Assembly: GCA_938083505.1 (NCBI GenBank)
Contig: CALKCF010000007.1
Coordinates: 1-64,000 of the forward strand
DNA length: 64,000 nt
Origin: an uncultured archaeon
GTDB lineage: Archaea; Thermoproteota; Nitrososphaeria_A; Caldarchaeales; Wolframiiraptoraceae
Direction: 5' to 3'
The notes under the pieces are model-generated. The model saw nothing but the letters and a program-made list of their open reading frames with translations. It did not search any database and was not told the origin of the DNA. Numbering within the stretch: position 1 is the first letter of the stretch; each line of letters begins with the position of its first letter. Of the stretch, positions 1-9,105 are shown in pieces. The translations under genes were made by a program, and so were the position numbers.

Positions 1-46
1 TTATAAGAAATTTCTTCTTCGTAACTTCTTGTAAGCTTAACAAACC

Positions 47-691
47 TTAACACCGTTTCGCATTCTTTACAAATTCAAAAATCTTTTTTCTGTCCTTTAT
101 CCCAGGGCTAACTTCTATGCCAGACGATACATCGACGGCATAGGGTCTCACATTCTGTACAGCGTATGCTACGTTTTCAGGTGTTAGGCCACCGGCGAGT
201 ATCACAGGCTTGGGAGAAAGGTACTCAACGATCTTACTACTTATCTTCCAGTTATGGACCTTGCCTTGACCACCATATCCTCCGACAACCGAATCAAGTA
301 ATAAAGCGTCAAACTCATTTGCTAAGTTCTTCAAACTTTTAACATCAGAAACTTCATGGACATTAATCACCTTTATTAACTTAATATTTGACAACACATT
401 TCGTAATTTTTCAACATTTGAAAACTCGTTGCCGCATATCTGCAACGCAGAAGGTCTAAGCACATTGCAAACCTTAAGTAATTCGCTAAAATCTGACGTC
501 GCAGTTACTACTACGCTATCCACGAATATGGGCACATTCTTTATTAACTCCTTGGCCCTTTCGTATGTTAGATTTCTTGGTGATAACGGTGAGGCTACAA
601 CAAACCCTACGGCGTCTGCACCGGCATCTACAGCATCCGCTAAGTCTTGCTCGCGTGTTATGCCGCAGATTTTAACTCTTACACAAGTCAT
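47..691 (-). CDS. trpF: Phosphoribosylanthranilate isomerase
   Basis: Converts N-(5-phosphoribosyl)anthranilate to the carboxyphenylamino-deoxyribulose phosphate in tryptophan synthesis; cytosolic TIM barrel of 214 residues, normal length. The N-terminal KICGIT motif carries the catalytic Cys (residue 9), LLLDS near residue 133 supplies the catalytic Asp, and LAGGLTPENV is the phosphate-binding segment near the C terminus. It is the last gene of trpEGDCF and overlaps the end of trpC by 20 bases, so it is translationally coupled. trpA and trpB are not in the window. Confidence 0.96.
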   Translation of the reverse strand: MTCVRVKICGITREQDLADAVDAGADAVGFVVASPLSPRNLTYERAKELIKNVPIFVDSVVVTATSDFSELLKVCNVLRPSALQICGNEFSNVEKLRNVLSNIKLIKVINVHEVSDVKSLKNLANEFDALLLDSVVGGYGGQGKVHNWKISSKIVEYLSPKPVILAGGLTPENVAYAVQNVRPYAVDVSSGIEVSPGIKDRKKIFEFVKNAKRC

Positions 692-1466
692 AAACCATCA
701 CAAACCTTCTTACGCTACCTTCAATATCGCTCGATGTCATTATGTATGTCCCAACCAAGAAAGCGTCCGCGCCGAGGCTCTTCAGGAGAATGACTTGGGC
801 AGGGCTATTTATGCCACTCTCACATACGACCAGTTTATGTTTAACTTTTACATTCATAAGTATGTGTTCTGAAACACCAACGTCGACCTTTAACGTGTCT
901 AAATTACGGTTGTTTATCCCTAACATGTCTGCTTCTGTATTCATGCCAGAAAGAAATTCTTCTTCTGTGTGCGTTTCCAAAAGCACTTCAAGACCTAATG
1001 AGTGAGCCGTTTTTATCATATCATCTAAATCTTCATCACACATTCTCTGGTCGTAAACTTTTTTTATTAGAAGGACGGCGCTTGCTCCTAGCTTCGATGC
1101 CGCCTCAAGTTGTACGCTACTAACAATTATATCCTTCATAAGTATAGGTATACTGACGGTTTCTTTAACAAGTCTTAACTTCTCTAACGAACCATCGAAG
1201 AAGATATTCTCCGTCAAAACTGATATGCCTACGGCTCCACCGCGTTCCATAGCTTTAGCAATGTTTTTGACATCTCCATAAACGCGTCTTTCCATGGTCG
1301 GTGATGCCTGCTTCACTTCAGCTATTATGGGGACGGCCTTGCATGTGAGTATCGCCTCCTTCAAACTCGGAGTCTTCGAGGATGTTACCGAGGATGATAT
1401 GTTATAGTAACCGCTCTTCACACGGTTGATGGCATTTTCAACTAAGACTTTAAGGAAATTAACCAT
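672..1466 (-). CDS. trpC: Indole-3-glycerol-phosphate synthase
   Basis: Closes the indole ring, making indole-3-glycerol phosphate in tryptophan synthesis. It has 264 residues, the standard single-domain archaeal form. Recognisable motifs are IAEVKQASPT (usual IAEIKRKSPS), LMKDIIV with the catalytic Lys, the Glu of LLETHTEEE, INNRNLDTLKVD and the ESGI phosphate loop. It overlaps trpD by 8 bases upstream and trpF by 20 bases downstream, which fits one tightly packed transcript. Confidence 0.96.
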   Translation of the reverse strand: MVNFLKVLVENAINRVKSGYYNISSSVTSSKTPSLKEAILTCKAVPIIAEVKQASPTMERRVYGDVKNIAKAMERGGAVGISVLTENIFFDGSLEKLRLVKETVSIPILMKDIIVSSVQLEAASKLGASAVLLIKKVYDQRMCDEDLDDMIKTAHSLGLEVLLETHTEEEFLSGMNTEADMLGINNRNLDTLKVDVGVSEHILMNVKVKHKLVVCESGINSPAQVILLKSLGADAFLVGTYIMTSSDIEGSVRRFVMVYDLCKS

Positions 1467-2508
1467 ACATTTCTTCCATCCTTTCGAGCTTAGATAGGTC
1501 GCCGCTGAGTTTTACCAACTCCTTCAGCTTTTTATATGCCATTCCGCTATCTAACGATTCCCTTGCCAACTCCATACCTTCAAGGAGGTTGTCCGTCAAC
1601 CCCCCTAATATTATGCCTAAAGTAGCATTAACTAGAACGGCGTCCTTTTTAGGACCGCCTTTACTGTTCAGAACCATGAAAGCCGTCTGTACTGCTTCCT
1701 CTTGCGTTTTAATTTCCAAGCCCTCCCGTTTGCATTGTTCCAAACCGAAATCTTTTGGTGTTACCTCAAACATCTTAATCTCACCATCCTTTAACCATGC
1801 AACCCTTGTCTTACCTATCGTTGACACTTCATCCAAACCATCAAGACCATGAACTATGAAGGCTTCTTCACGTCCTAGAGCCATCATAACGTATGCTAAC
1901 TTGCTTACCATTTTCTCATCATATACACCTAATAGCTGAGCGTTTACATTGGCCGGGTTCACAAGCGGTCCAAGAACGTTGAACATAGTCCTCACCCCTA
2001 TCTCCTTTCTTACTTGTTGAGCGTTCTTCATAGCAGGGTGGAAACACGGAGTATATATGAAACCTATGCCCACCTCTTCGATGGTCTTTTCGACCACTTT
2101 TGGTTCTTGTTCAAGCCTCAAGCCAAACATTTCAAGTAAATCGGCACTGCCGCACTTTCCAGAGACTGCCCTGTTTCCATGCTTTGCAACCTTTACACCC
2201 GCTCCAGCAACAACAAAGGCCGCAACCGTGCTTATGTTGAACGTTTTGATATTATCTCCGCCAGTTCCGCATATATCTATGAGTCTTCCGTTTATCTTGG
2301 GCTCTACCTTACGACAATATTCCTTCATAACTTTCGCAAAAGCAGTAAGCTCTATGATCGTCTCACCCTTCATCCTGAGAGCTGTCAAGAAACTTGCGAG
2401 CTGAGCATTAGTAACGTTACCATCCATTATACTCTTCATGGCAATCTCAGCTTCCTCATAACACAAATCGTAACCTTCAACGAGCTTCCTAAGTATTTCC
2501 ACAAACAT
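1459..2508 (-). CDS. trpD: Anthranilate phosphoribosyltransferase
   Basis: Transfers the phosphoribosyl group of PRPP to anthranilate. The 349-residue protein has the PRPP loop DICGTGGDNIKTFNIST, then KHGNRAVSGKCGSADLLE, and NVLGPLVNPA, all in the usual order after an alpha-helical N-terminal domain. It is a stand-alone TrpD; the glutamine amidotransferase is the separate trpG just upstream, one base away. The gene is third in the trp operon. Confidence 0.96.
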   Translation of the reverse strand: MFVEILRKLVEGYDLCYEEAEIAMKSIMDGNVTNAQLASFLTALRMKGETIIELTAFAKVMKEYCRKVEPKINGRLIDICGTGGDNIKTFNISTVAAFVVAGAGVKVAKHGNRAVSGKCGSADLLEMFGLRLEQEPKVVEKTIEEVGIGFIYTPCFHPAMKNAQQVRKEIGVRTMFNVLGPLVNPANVNAQLLGVYDEKMVSKLAYVMMALGREEAFIVHGLDGLDEVSTIGKTRVAWLKDGEIKMFEVTPKDFGLEQCKREGLEIKTQEEAVQTAFMVLNSKGGPKKDAVLVNATLGIILGGLTDNLLEGMELARESLDSGMAYKKLKELVKLSGDLSKLERMEEMYG

Positions 2509-2509
2509 T

Positions 2510-3091
2510 TTAAAACCCCTCCAAGAAATTTTTCAGAATTTTCTTACCATCCTCGCTCATGATGGACTCTGGATGGAATTGCACCCCCTCTATAGGGTAC
2601 TCTACATGACGGACACCCATGATTTCATAGTCATCGAGCGATTCAGCTGTAATCATAAGGCACGACGGTAAGGATTCTTTTTCTCCACAAAGGGAATGGT
2701 AACGGGCAACCCTTAGAGGATTTTTAACATTTCTGAATAACCCCCTACTATCATGCCTAATAAGGCTAGTCTTTCCGTGCATGAGTCTTTTTGCCCTTAT
2801 TATTTTACCGCCAAAGGCATGGATTATGCTTTGATGCCCTAAACAAACACCGAGCGTGGGTATCTTAGGCCCTAACTCCCTAATTATCTCGATGCACGAG
2901 CCGACGTACTTCGGATCCTGGGGGCGTCCAGGGCCTGGTGATAAAATTATCCTATCAGGCTTTAGCATTCTAGCATGCTCTAAAGTTATTTCATCATTCC
3001 TATACACAAGAGGTTCACCACCCAATTCGCCTACATACTGGACCAAGTTGTAAACGAAAGAATCGTAGTTATCTATGATAAGAATCCTCAT
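2510..3091 (-). CDS. trpG: Anthranilate synthase, glutamine amidotransferase subunit
   Basis: Class I glutamine amidotransferase that supplies ammonia to TrpE. It has 193 residues. The catalytic triad is visible: Cys in GVCLGHQSI, His and Glu in GVQFHPES. LSPGPGRPQ is the oxyanion-strand motif. It overlaps the end of trpE by 4 bases (coupled start), and the pairing with trpE argues for TrpG rather than the p-aminobenzoate subunit PabA, although some organisms share one subunit between both pathways. Confidence 0.96.
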   Translation of the reverse strand: MRILIIDNYDSFVYNLVQYVGELGGEPLVYRNDEITLEHARMLKPDRIILSPGPGRPQDPKYVGSCIEIIRELGPKIPTLGVCLGHQSIIHAFGGKIIRAKRLMHGKTSLIRHDSRGLFRNVKNPLRVARYHSLCGEKESLPSCLMITAESLDDYEIMGVRHVEYPIEGVQFHPESIMSEDGKKILKNFLEGF

Positions 3092-4443
3092 TTTCCCTCA
3101 CCGCTGGAGACCTTTAACGCTTCTATGAGTGGGGCAAGCTTATGCTCAGTCTCTATCCATTCGTTTTCTGCTTTTGAATCTGCAACTATGCCTGCACCTG
3201 CTTGAATGAAGGCTTTACCGTCGTTAACAAACATCGTCCTGATGGTTATCGCGAAGTCGGAGTTGCCGTTAAATGAGACATAACCGACCGAGCCGGCATA
3301 TGGCCCCCTCCTCGTAGGCTCCAATTCTTCTATTATTTCCATCGCTCTTACTTTTGGTGCCCCTGTTACCGTGCCTGCTGGAAAAACGGCCCTAAGCGCA
3401 TCGTAGCAATCGTAGCCTTCTTTTAGTTCACCTATGACTCTTGAGACTATATGCATCACATGGCTATACTTATAGACACGCTTTAGCTCCGATACCCGCA
3501 CGCTACCGAACTTTGAAATCCTACCTAAGTCATTCCTCGCAAGGTCGACGAGCATCATGTGTTCTGAAAGTTCTTTCGGGTCACTAAGCAGATCCTTTCT
3601 TAGTATTCTATCATTCCCGCGCGGCCTTGTGCCAGCAATAGGCATTGTTTCGACGAAATTACCATGGACCTTAACGAGCGCCTCTGGACTAGAACCGACA
3701 AGATACTTCTTTCCCATTTTTAGTATGTACATATAAGGAGAAGGATTGAGCCCACGTAACGCCGAATAGAATACAGCAACGTTACCTTCGACATCAAACT
3801 TGTACCTTTTTGATAAGACAACCTGAAACACATCACCAGTAGCTATGTATTCCTTAGCTGTTTCTACCATGGATATGAACTCCTCTTTTTTGATGTTTGG
3901 TCTAAGCTCTGTATGCAGTAGGTGCTGTTGGACGCATCTCTTCCTGAGTAGGTGTGCAATTTCATCAAACCTGTCCTCTTTAAGGTAATAATAACGTACC
4001 CTTCCATCCTTTCTATCGAATAGCAACCAGTCGTAATATACTCCGAACTCCATGTCTGGAAATCCATACTCGTCGGTAGTTTTCTGAGGCAACTTTTCCA
4101 AGTACCTGACCAGATCATACGATATGTAACCAACGACGCCCCCAGCAAAATTTAGCTCCGTAAGGTCATGACGTGGTGGGCCAACTACCCCCCTTAAGAT
4201 TTGCAAGGGTTCTGACGTTCTTTTGCGTAGTTTACCATCGGACGACTTAATGACGTACTCACTATCTTTAATCATGACGGTCTTTAGAGGGGCAAAACCT
4301 ACTAAGCACTGCTGGGCAATTCTATGCTTTGAGTTTGCAAATTCTATAAGGTATGCGTATTCATAGTACTCGCTTAAGTTTATGAAAACTTCAATGGATG
4401 ATAGATCAGTGTATACGTCTTTAAACTTCGGGCAATCATGCAT
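3088..4443 (-). CDS. trpE: Anthranilate synthase component I
   Basis: Chorismate-utilising subunit that makes anthranilate from chorismate. It has 451 residues. The chorismate-binding half shows [45 protein letters not shown] and [15 protein letters not shown]. The N-terminal region where the tryptophan feedback site (LLES in enteric TrpE) normally lies reads YLIEFANS, so feedback binding cannot be judged by eye. It heads the operon. A 9-codon ORF with a Trp codon overlaps its start. Confidence 0.96.
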   Translation of the reverse strand: MHDCPKFKDVYTDLSSIEVFINLSEYYEYAYLIEFANSKHRIAQQCLVGFAPLKTVMIKDSEYVIKSSDGKLRKRTSEPLQILRGVVGPPRHDLTELNFAGGVVGYISYDLVRYLEKLPQKTTDEYGFPDMEFGVYYDWLLFDRKDGRVRYYYLKEDRFDEIAHLLRKRCVQQHLLHTELRPNIKKEEFISMVETAKEYIATGDVFQVVLSKRYKFDVEGNVAVFYSALRGLNPSPYMYILKMGKKYLVGSSPEALVKVHGNFVETMPIAGTRPRGNDRILRKDLLSDPKELSEHMMLVDLARNDLGRISKFGSVRVSELKRVYKYSHVMHIVSRVIGELKEGYDCYDALRAVFPAGTVTGAPKVRAMEIIEELEPTRRGPYAGSVGYVSFNGNSDFAITIRTMFVNDGKAFIQAGAGIVADSKAENEWIETEHKLAPLIEALKVSSGEGK

Positions 4444-4512
4444 TTGATTGATGCCAAAGACACATGCCCCACAACCTTGACGTAGTTACAAAAGTCAATC
4501 GTATTTAATAAT
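4436..4512 (-). promoter_or_regulatory. trpE promoter and leader with overlapping Trp-containing mini-ORF
   Basis: Read on the minus strand, a TATA-like TTATTAAATA at 4512-4502 places the start of transcription near 4481. An ATG at 4465 opens a 9-codon ORF, Met-Cys-Leu-Trp-His-Gln-Ser-Asn-Ala, ending in TGA at 4438-4436, so it overlaps the trpE ATG (4443) in another frame. The two G of the Trp codon begin a weak imperfect stem (GGCA and ATCA pairing TGAT and TGCC, with a 3-base bulge) that puts the trpE ATG in the loop. No clear Shine-Dalgarno precedes the mini-ORF. Confidence 0.4.
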
Positions 4513-4667
4513 TAGTGCGCAAAGGTGTTCAACATAAACCGAAAATAATTTCTCAGAAAAAGCTTTCTAACTTGAAAGAAAACCAAGCCTTCTTTTTGAG
4601 TGCACAGATTTGTTCATTTAAAAGCGACTTTATAGTTATACTTACATATTGCTCGTGGAGGTTATCC

Positions 4668-5654
4668 ATGCATATGGGAAGGCAGGATATCGTAACGGTA
4701 CATGTGCCCTCAAGCTCAGCAAACCTCGGGCCGGGTTTCGACGTACTTTCCATAGCACTCAAAGAACCGTACCTAAGAGTAAGTTTGTCACTTAGTTGTG
4801 GTGATGGTGTCAAGCTCGTACTCAAAGGCAAGTATGGAGGGGCACTTCACACAAATCCAGAAACTCACTCTGGCTGTAAGGCGTTAAGAGCACTCATAAA
4901 TAACTATGGTATTAATGAAGGGTTTGAGATGACAGTATATGTTGACATACCACCAAAAAAAGGCCTCGGACTTTCTGGTGCAGAGGCCACCGGTGCTGTG
5001 GTTGCGGCGAACGAACTGCTATCTTTGGGGCTATCAAAAGATGAGCTGGTCCATTATGCATCACATGGTGAGCCAGAAGGACATTTGGACAACGTGTCTG
5101 CTTCAGTATATGGAGGCTTTAACATTGTTGTGAGAGATTACATCAGCGGAATGCCGCGCGTTTATAATTTCAGACCACCGCCAGACCTAGGCGTAGTAGT
5201 TATAGTTCCGAATGTCGAGAAAAAATCTACGGAAAATGCAAGAAAGGCTGTTCCCATGTTCGTCCAAAAGAGCGATATGGTCGAGAACGTTTCCAGAGTC
5301 GCTGCTGTGTCTGTAGGTTTCGTCACAGGCGATGTAAATTGTATTTTGAGAAATATAGCATGGGATGTCATCGTCGAGAAGGCTAGGGCCAATTCTCAGA
5401 TATACGGAAATGGTGTGGACTGGCGATTCTTAGAAGAAGAGAAGCTCTATCTATTCAAAAAATATGGCATCGCCGAGACGATAAGCGGTGCTGGGCCATC
5501 AAGGATTTTATGGTACAGCAGATCACAACAATCTCAGGTAATAGACGAGGCCTTAGGCTACGTTTTAGACCGTATAAAAGAGCTCGGGTATGACGTGGAA
5601 GAGATTTTTAAGACATACCCTTCTGAAATTGGCGCGTATAAACTATTGAAATGA
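4668..5654 (+). CDS. thrB: Homoserine kinase (GHMP family)
   Basis: Phosphorylates L-homoserine on the way to threonine. GHMP signature: SSSANLGPGFD at residues 15-25, ATP loop PPKKGLGLSGAEATG near 95-109 (usual PxxxGLGSSAA), and a C-terminal SGAGPSR. The length of 328 residues is usual. The frame is open further upstream, but the ATG at 4668 has GGAGG about 6 bases before it and a TATA (TTATAGTTAT) around 4630-4640, so this start is preferred; the next ATG is 4674. Other GHMP kinases are possible but the GEPEGHLDN segment fits homoserine kinase. Confidence 0.85.
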   Translation: MHMGRQDIVTVHVPSSSANLGPGFDVLSIALKEPYLRVSLSLSCGDGVKLVLKGKYGGALHTNPETHSGCKALRALINNYGINEGFEMTVYVDIPPKKGLGLSGAEATGAVVAANELLSLGLSKDELVHYASHGEPEGHLDNVSASVYGGFNIVVRDYISGMPRVYNFRPPPDLGVVVIVPNVEKKSTENARKAVPMFVQKSDMVENVSRVAAVSVGFVTGDVNCILRNIAWDVIVEKARANSQIYGNGVDWRFLEEEKLYLFKKYGIAETISGAGPSRILWYSRSQQSQVIDEALGYVLDRIKELGYDVEEIFKTYPSEIGAYKLLK

Positions 5655-5661
5655 TTTATTA

Positions 5662-6102
5662 ATGGGTGTTTCATGTGAAATTGTCATGAAAGACGAAGAG
5701 TTGGAAAAAATAAAACAACGTAAACTTGCTGAGCTTATGAAAAGGGTATCAAAAATAGGGGGCAGCCCTACAGCGTATGCATCTTCTGAGCTCGTCACGC
5801 TCACCGATGAAAATTTTGATAGCTTTATTTCTAGCAATAAGCTCGCCGTCGTAGACTTTTGGGCAGAATGGTGTGCACCTTGCAGGATGCTCGCACCACT
5901 CTTTAAAGAACTCGCGAAAGAATATGCTGGAAAGATAGCCTTTGGAAAGCTTAACGTAGATGAGAATCCGACAACTGCCGCGAAATTCGGGATAATGAGT
6001 ATACCGACCCTGATAATTTTTAAAAATGGGCAGCCGGTGGACATGATAATTGGTGCGACACCGAAAAGGCAGATAGAAGTGAGGTTAAATAGGTACATTT
6101 AA
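5662..6102 (+). CDS. Thioredoxin with basic N-terminal helix
   Basis: Thiol-disulfide exchange protein. The thioredoxin fold spans about residues 43-146, with the active site WCAPC (Cys71 and Cys74) and the cis-proline in MSIPTL. The first 35 residues are an added charged helix, DEELEKIKQRKLAELMKR, which resembles the N-terminal helix of archaeal PDCD5-type DNA-binding proteins. The start is uncertain: ATG 5662 or ATG 5686, which removes eight residues; neither has a convincing Shine-Dalgarno. It follows thrB by 7 bases. Confidence 0.9.
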   Translation: MGVSCEIVMKDEELEKIKQRKLAELMKRVSKIGGSPTAYASSELVTLTDENFDSFISSNKLAVVDFWAEWCAPCRMLAPLFKELAKEYAGKIAFGKLNVDENPTTAAKFGIMSIPTLIIFKNGQPVDMIIGATPKRQIEVRLNRYI

Positions 6103-6198
6103 AATAATGTCCCGAAGAAGTAACCATCAGAAAATACGCTTTAATAGGTAGTTTGTGTTATATGCTGATTAGAACAGAAGAAGGCTGGTCGCAAAAAT

Positions 6199-7128
6199 TT
6201 GACCCACTTGATATGGGCTGATTTACTTGAGTACGTGGAAGCAGCGAAGGCAGAAATAGACAGGAAGCTCTTAGAGAGGATTAATAACAGGAGCGACAGG
6301 ATAATTATAAAAAACGCATTAGCCGGTGGGAAAAGATTAAGACCTGTGTTGCTTCTACTTGCTTACGATGCCCTTGGGGGTAAAGATAGGGACGTAGCAC
6401 TCGATGTTGCTTGTGCCTTAGAACTCGCGCATAGCGCGAGTTTGATCCATGATGACATAATTGATGGTGATATAGAGAGAAGGGGTAAGCCAGCACTTTG
6501 GAGACAGATAGGTGTGGCAAATGCGATAATACAAGGACATAGGATTATCAATCTTGCGTTTCAGACAGTACTCGACAAGGGAGTTGAGCTTGCCAAGATA
6601 TTCCTTAAAGCATGGAACGATGCTTCCAGCGGTGTTTTAGAAGAGATATTTTCAGGAGAGCCGTTCTCAAAAAAGCTTTATACAAAAATAGTTAAAGAGA
6701 AGACAGCCTCACTCTTCGCGGCGGCAGCCGAAAGCGCTGCAGTGCTCGCCCGTTCTAATGAGAAAGTAATAGAACTGATGAAAGAATATGGTGAGATGGT
6801 TGGTATGGCATATCAGCTTACAGACGATTATGTTGAAATAATAAGGGGCAAAAGACGTGCGAATCTCCCCATATTTATTCTCAGACAATTCGAAGAGATT
6901 ATAAAGCAACTTTATTTAGCAACGAAGACTGGTAATCTTCGTGCTCTTTTACCAAGGGTCATATTTGAGGCAAAAAGGAACGACATGTTCTTAAAAGATA
7001 TCAGGGATTACATAATGAGGGCAAAAGAAATAGCATACAATCCAGCGATACCCGATTCTCGCTATAAGGTTATGCTGGCAGAGTTTCCGAGATATTGTGT
7101 CGATTCCATGTTAAATGAGTTAAGATAA
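6199..7128 (+). CDS. Divergent polyprenyl diphosphate synthase family protein
   Basis: Trans-isoprenyl diphosphate synthase fold. GGKRLRP at residues 43-49 and the first Asp-rich motif HDDIIDGD at 84-91 are intact, followed by IERRG and a conserved KT pair (168-169). The second Asp-rich motif is DDYVE (209-213) instead of DDxxD, and the segment after it is shortened and lacks the usual GK(P/D)..D pattern. It may be an active C15-C20 or longer synthase with altered metal binding, or a non-catalytic partner subunit. The start is TTG at 6199. Confidence 0.8.
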   Translation: MTHLIWADLLEYVEAAKAEIDRKLLERINNRSDRIIIKNALAGGKRLRPVLLLLAYDALGGKDRDVALDVACALELAHSASLIHDDIIDGDIERRGKPALWRQIGVANAIIQGHRIINLAFQTVLDKGVELAKIFLKAWNDASSGVLEEIFSGEPFSKKLYTKIVKEKTASLFAAAAESAAVLARSNEKVIELMKEYGEMVGMAYQLTDDYVEIIRGKRRANLPIFILRQFEEIIKQLYLATKTGNLRALLPRVIFEAKRNDMFLKDIRDYIMRAKEIAYNPAIPDSRYKVMLAEFPRYCVDSMLNELR

Positions 7129-7130
7129 CT

Positions 7131-7580
7131 TTATTCTCTCTTTAAAAATCTCTTTTCCATCTCTTCTAGCTTTCTTATATTCTCCTCCTCAGAAGGATCG
7201 AAGGTTGTTGAAAACCATGCATCTAGTATTTCTTTTGCCTTTTCCTCCGTTGTCTCGGAAAGGCTCATCACCAAAATATTGGGCTTGTTCCACTTCCTTG
7301 CACCCTTGGCAATTTCACCACTACTACATAGGGCTGCTCTTATACCTGGAACCTTATTAGCTGCTATTGTCACGCCGGTACCAGTCCAACAGAACAGCAC
7401 CCCTTCGTCTACTTCTCCCTTTAGGATACTTTCGGCAACTTCAACGGCAACATCCGGCCATGGGGCTACATCTCTAGCAAGGGCACCACAAAGCTTGACA
7501 ACGTGTCCCCTCTTCTTCAATTCTTCAACGACAAAGTCTGTCAACCTAGTTCTCTCATCACTTCCTACAGCTATCCTCAT
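7131..7580 (-). CDS. rpiB: RpiB/LacA/LacB-family sugar-phosphate isomerase
   Basis: Probable ribose-5-phosphate isomerase B, interconverting ribulose 5-phosphate and ribose 5-phosphate. It has 149 residues, the usual size. It opens with MRIAVGSDE, and the catalytic Cys64 lies in FCWTGTGVTIAANK (usual CGTGIG, so one Gly is Trp here); then come IRAALC and the NILVMSL strand. It is convergent with the polyprenyl synthase and follows the RNase P genes on the same strand after about 45 AT-rich bases. A different sugar substrate of the family cannot be excluded. Confidence 0.8.
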   Translation of the reverse strand: MRIAVGSDERTRLTDFVVEELKKRGHVVKLCGALARDVAPWPDVAVEVAESILKGEVDEGVLFCWTGTGVTIAANKVPGIRAALCSSGEIAKGARKWNKPNILVMSLSETTEEKAKEILDAWFSTTFDPSEEENIRKLEEMEKRFLKRE

Positions 7581-7625
7581 ATTACATTCAAAAATCTAGT
7601 AGGCCGAAGCCATATTTAACAATTT

Positions 7626-7955
7626 TTAATTTAATTTTTTAACTAGTGCCTTTAGCGTGCCCGAGACCTTTTTAACATCCAAAGCTACACGTTCCCCCTC
7701 GATGTTGTTAACTAGAGCTATGGCCGCTACGAGTGTTCTAACTTGCTTTAAGTTGCACCTTATAACGAGCCCGTCCAAATCCTTTTGAATCTTGACCAAA
7801 TATGGGTTAACATCCGCATAGCCCAATGTACCGACAAGGTATTGAAGATTCGATATTATGGCCTTCCATATTTCAGATTTATCAAACTTAACATCTCTCG
7901 GAAAGCACCTCACGAAAACGTATCGATACTTAGCCCTAAACAAGCCATACACCAT
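7626..7955 (-). CDS. rnp2: Ribonuclease P protein component Pop5
   Basis: Protein subunit of archaeal RNase P, which removes 5' leaders from tRNA precursors; Pop5 pairs with Rpp30. It has 109 residues. Family features are the initial KYRYVFVRCFP strand, IWKAIISNLQYLVGTLG, NPYLVKI, and GLVIRCNLKQVRTLVAAIALV. Its start overlaps the end of the Rpp30 gene by 20 bases, the arrangement common in archaea, and supports both assignments. Confidence 0.9.
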   Translation of the reverse strand: MVYGLFRAKYRYVFVRCFPRDVKFDKSEIWKAIISNLQYLVGTLGYADVNPYLVKIQKDLDGLVIRCNLKQVRTLVAAIALVNNIEGERVALDVKKVSGTLKALVKKLN

Positions 7956-8610
7956 CCTGTACCATCTTGCCAGTTAACTTAGCCCTGTTTCTAAGCAGTA
8001 TGTTTGATGGTATGGTCGAGAGTGCGTCAAGTGAGCACTCGAAGTTGAGACCAAGCACGTTGAGGATACATGAAGTCTCAAAAGGCCCCCTTTGCTCCAC
8101 GGGACTTGAGGCGCAGGAAGAAAAAATAATACTCAGATTTTTCGTAGCGATTAACCGTACAATACCCCTCATCTTCTGGAGCACGACTCTATCAGAAATT
8201 ACATCTACCAACGCAAGTTCTATGGGGTTTCGCATTACTGATAACATGTGTCTGTCGAAATTCATAAAACCATTTGGCCTAAATGCAACGGTATCAATTC
8301 TTCCATCCCTTAAGGCCACTAAGGCCGCAGATCTTGTTAAACAAGACACTGTCAATACATCATAAGAGTGTCTGAACTTGGCTGCCGCTTTAAGTATATC
8401 ACTCCTAGACTTAGCGGATACTACTACTTTACTGTAAAGCTCTAAACCGTATTCTTTGGTACTGCTCTTTAATTCTTCGAGCATATTTTTTGATGTCTCG
8501 ACGACGAGTGCCGAGTATCCTAAATCAGACGCCCTCTTACACATCTCCATTGCAACTTTGAGATCTGGAGGCCTTATCCAAAAGTCTATGAAATTCCTCT
8601 TACCCATCAC
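7936..8610 (-). CDS. rnp3: Ribonuclease P protein component Rpp30
   Basis: TIM-barrel-like (PHP-related) RNase P subunit that binds Pop5. It has 224 residues. Visible family traits are the N-terminal FIDFWIRPPD, the GYSALVVETS strand, DVLTVSCLTRSAALVALRD, IDTVAFRPNGFMNFDRHML and IPSNILLRNRAKLT at the C terminus. It overlaps rnp2 downstream and the COG1325 RNA-binding gene upstream by 4 bases, forming one RNA-processing operon. Confidence 0.9.
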   Translation of the reverse strand: MMGKRNFIDFWIRPPDLKVAMEMCKRASDLGYSALVVETSKNMLEELKSSTKEYGLELYSKVVVSAKSRSDILKAAAKFRHSYDVLTVSCLTRSAALVALRDGRIDTVAFRPNGFMNFDRHMLSVMRNPIELALVDVISDRVVLQKMRGIVRLIATKNLSIIFSSCASSPVEQRGPFETSCILNVLGLNFECSLDALSTIPSNILLRNRAKLTGKMVQDGVWLV

Positions 8611-9023
8611 TCTACACCCATCTCATGCTTCAAGTTTTCTAAACTTCCAGCTATCCTGAACTCTAACTTTATGGCATCCTTATCTGAAAGCTTCAGGCTT
8701 CCGAGGTATGCACTTTGTTTATCAAGCCTTACGTAAAGTATACCTTCCTGCCCTTTCTCTTCGAAGGCTTCAGAAACCAAAATGGACTTCTCGAAAACAC
8801 TCAAACACTTCTTTAACTTCTCCAACACAGCTTTGACCTTATCCCCATCAGTTAGCTCTAAAGTTAGGAGGACTATGGGGTCCCCATAATGACCGCTCAG
8901 CCGCTCCTTCTTAAGCTTCCCCTTTTCTATACTGCCCAAAACGTTCTCGAGAGCCTTTAGTACCTTCTTTTCGTCCTCAGTGGCATGACATATGACTCTG
9001 GCAGTTACACCTATAACCCTCAT
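8607..9023 (-). CDS. Archaeal RNA-binding protein, COG1325 type (predicted exosome-associated)
   Basis: A 138-residue protein of the small archaeal RNA-binding family (COG1325), often encoded beside RNase P genes and eL15 and long predicted to associate with RNA-processing machinery. It starts with a beta strand VTARVICHATEDEKKV and has a central Lys-rich helix GKLKKERLSGHYGDPI. There are no catalytic residues to point to; function is inferred from family and neighbours. It is first gene of the minus-strand RNase P operon and is divergent from eL15. Confidence 0.8.
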   Translation of the reverse strand: MRVIGVTARVICHATEDEKKVLKALENVLGSIEKGKLKKERLSGHYGDPIVLLTLELTDGDKVKAVLEKLKKCLSVFEKSILVSEAFEEKGQEGILYVRLDKQSAYLGSLKLSDKDAIKLEFRIAGSLENLKHEMGVE

Positions 9024-9105
9024 AACCAGACCATGTGGGAGTAAAGGCTACTGATAAGCTTATTAAATGGAATCAGCACCAGACCTACAAACGGTTGAGT
9101 ACGGC

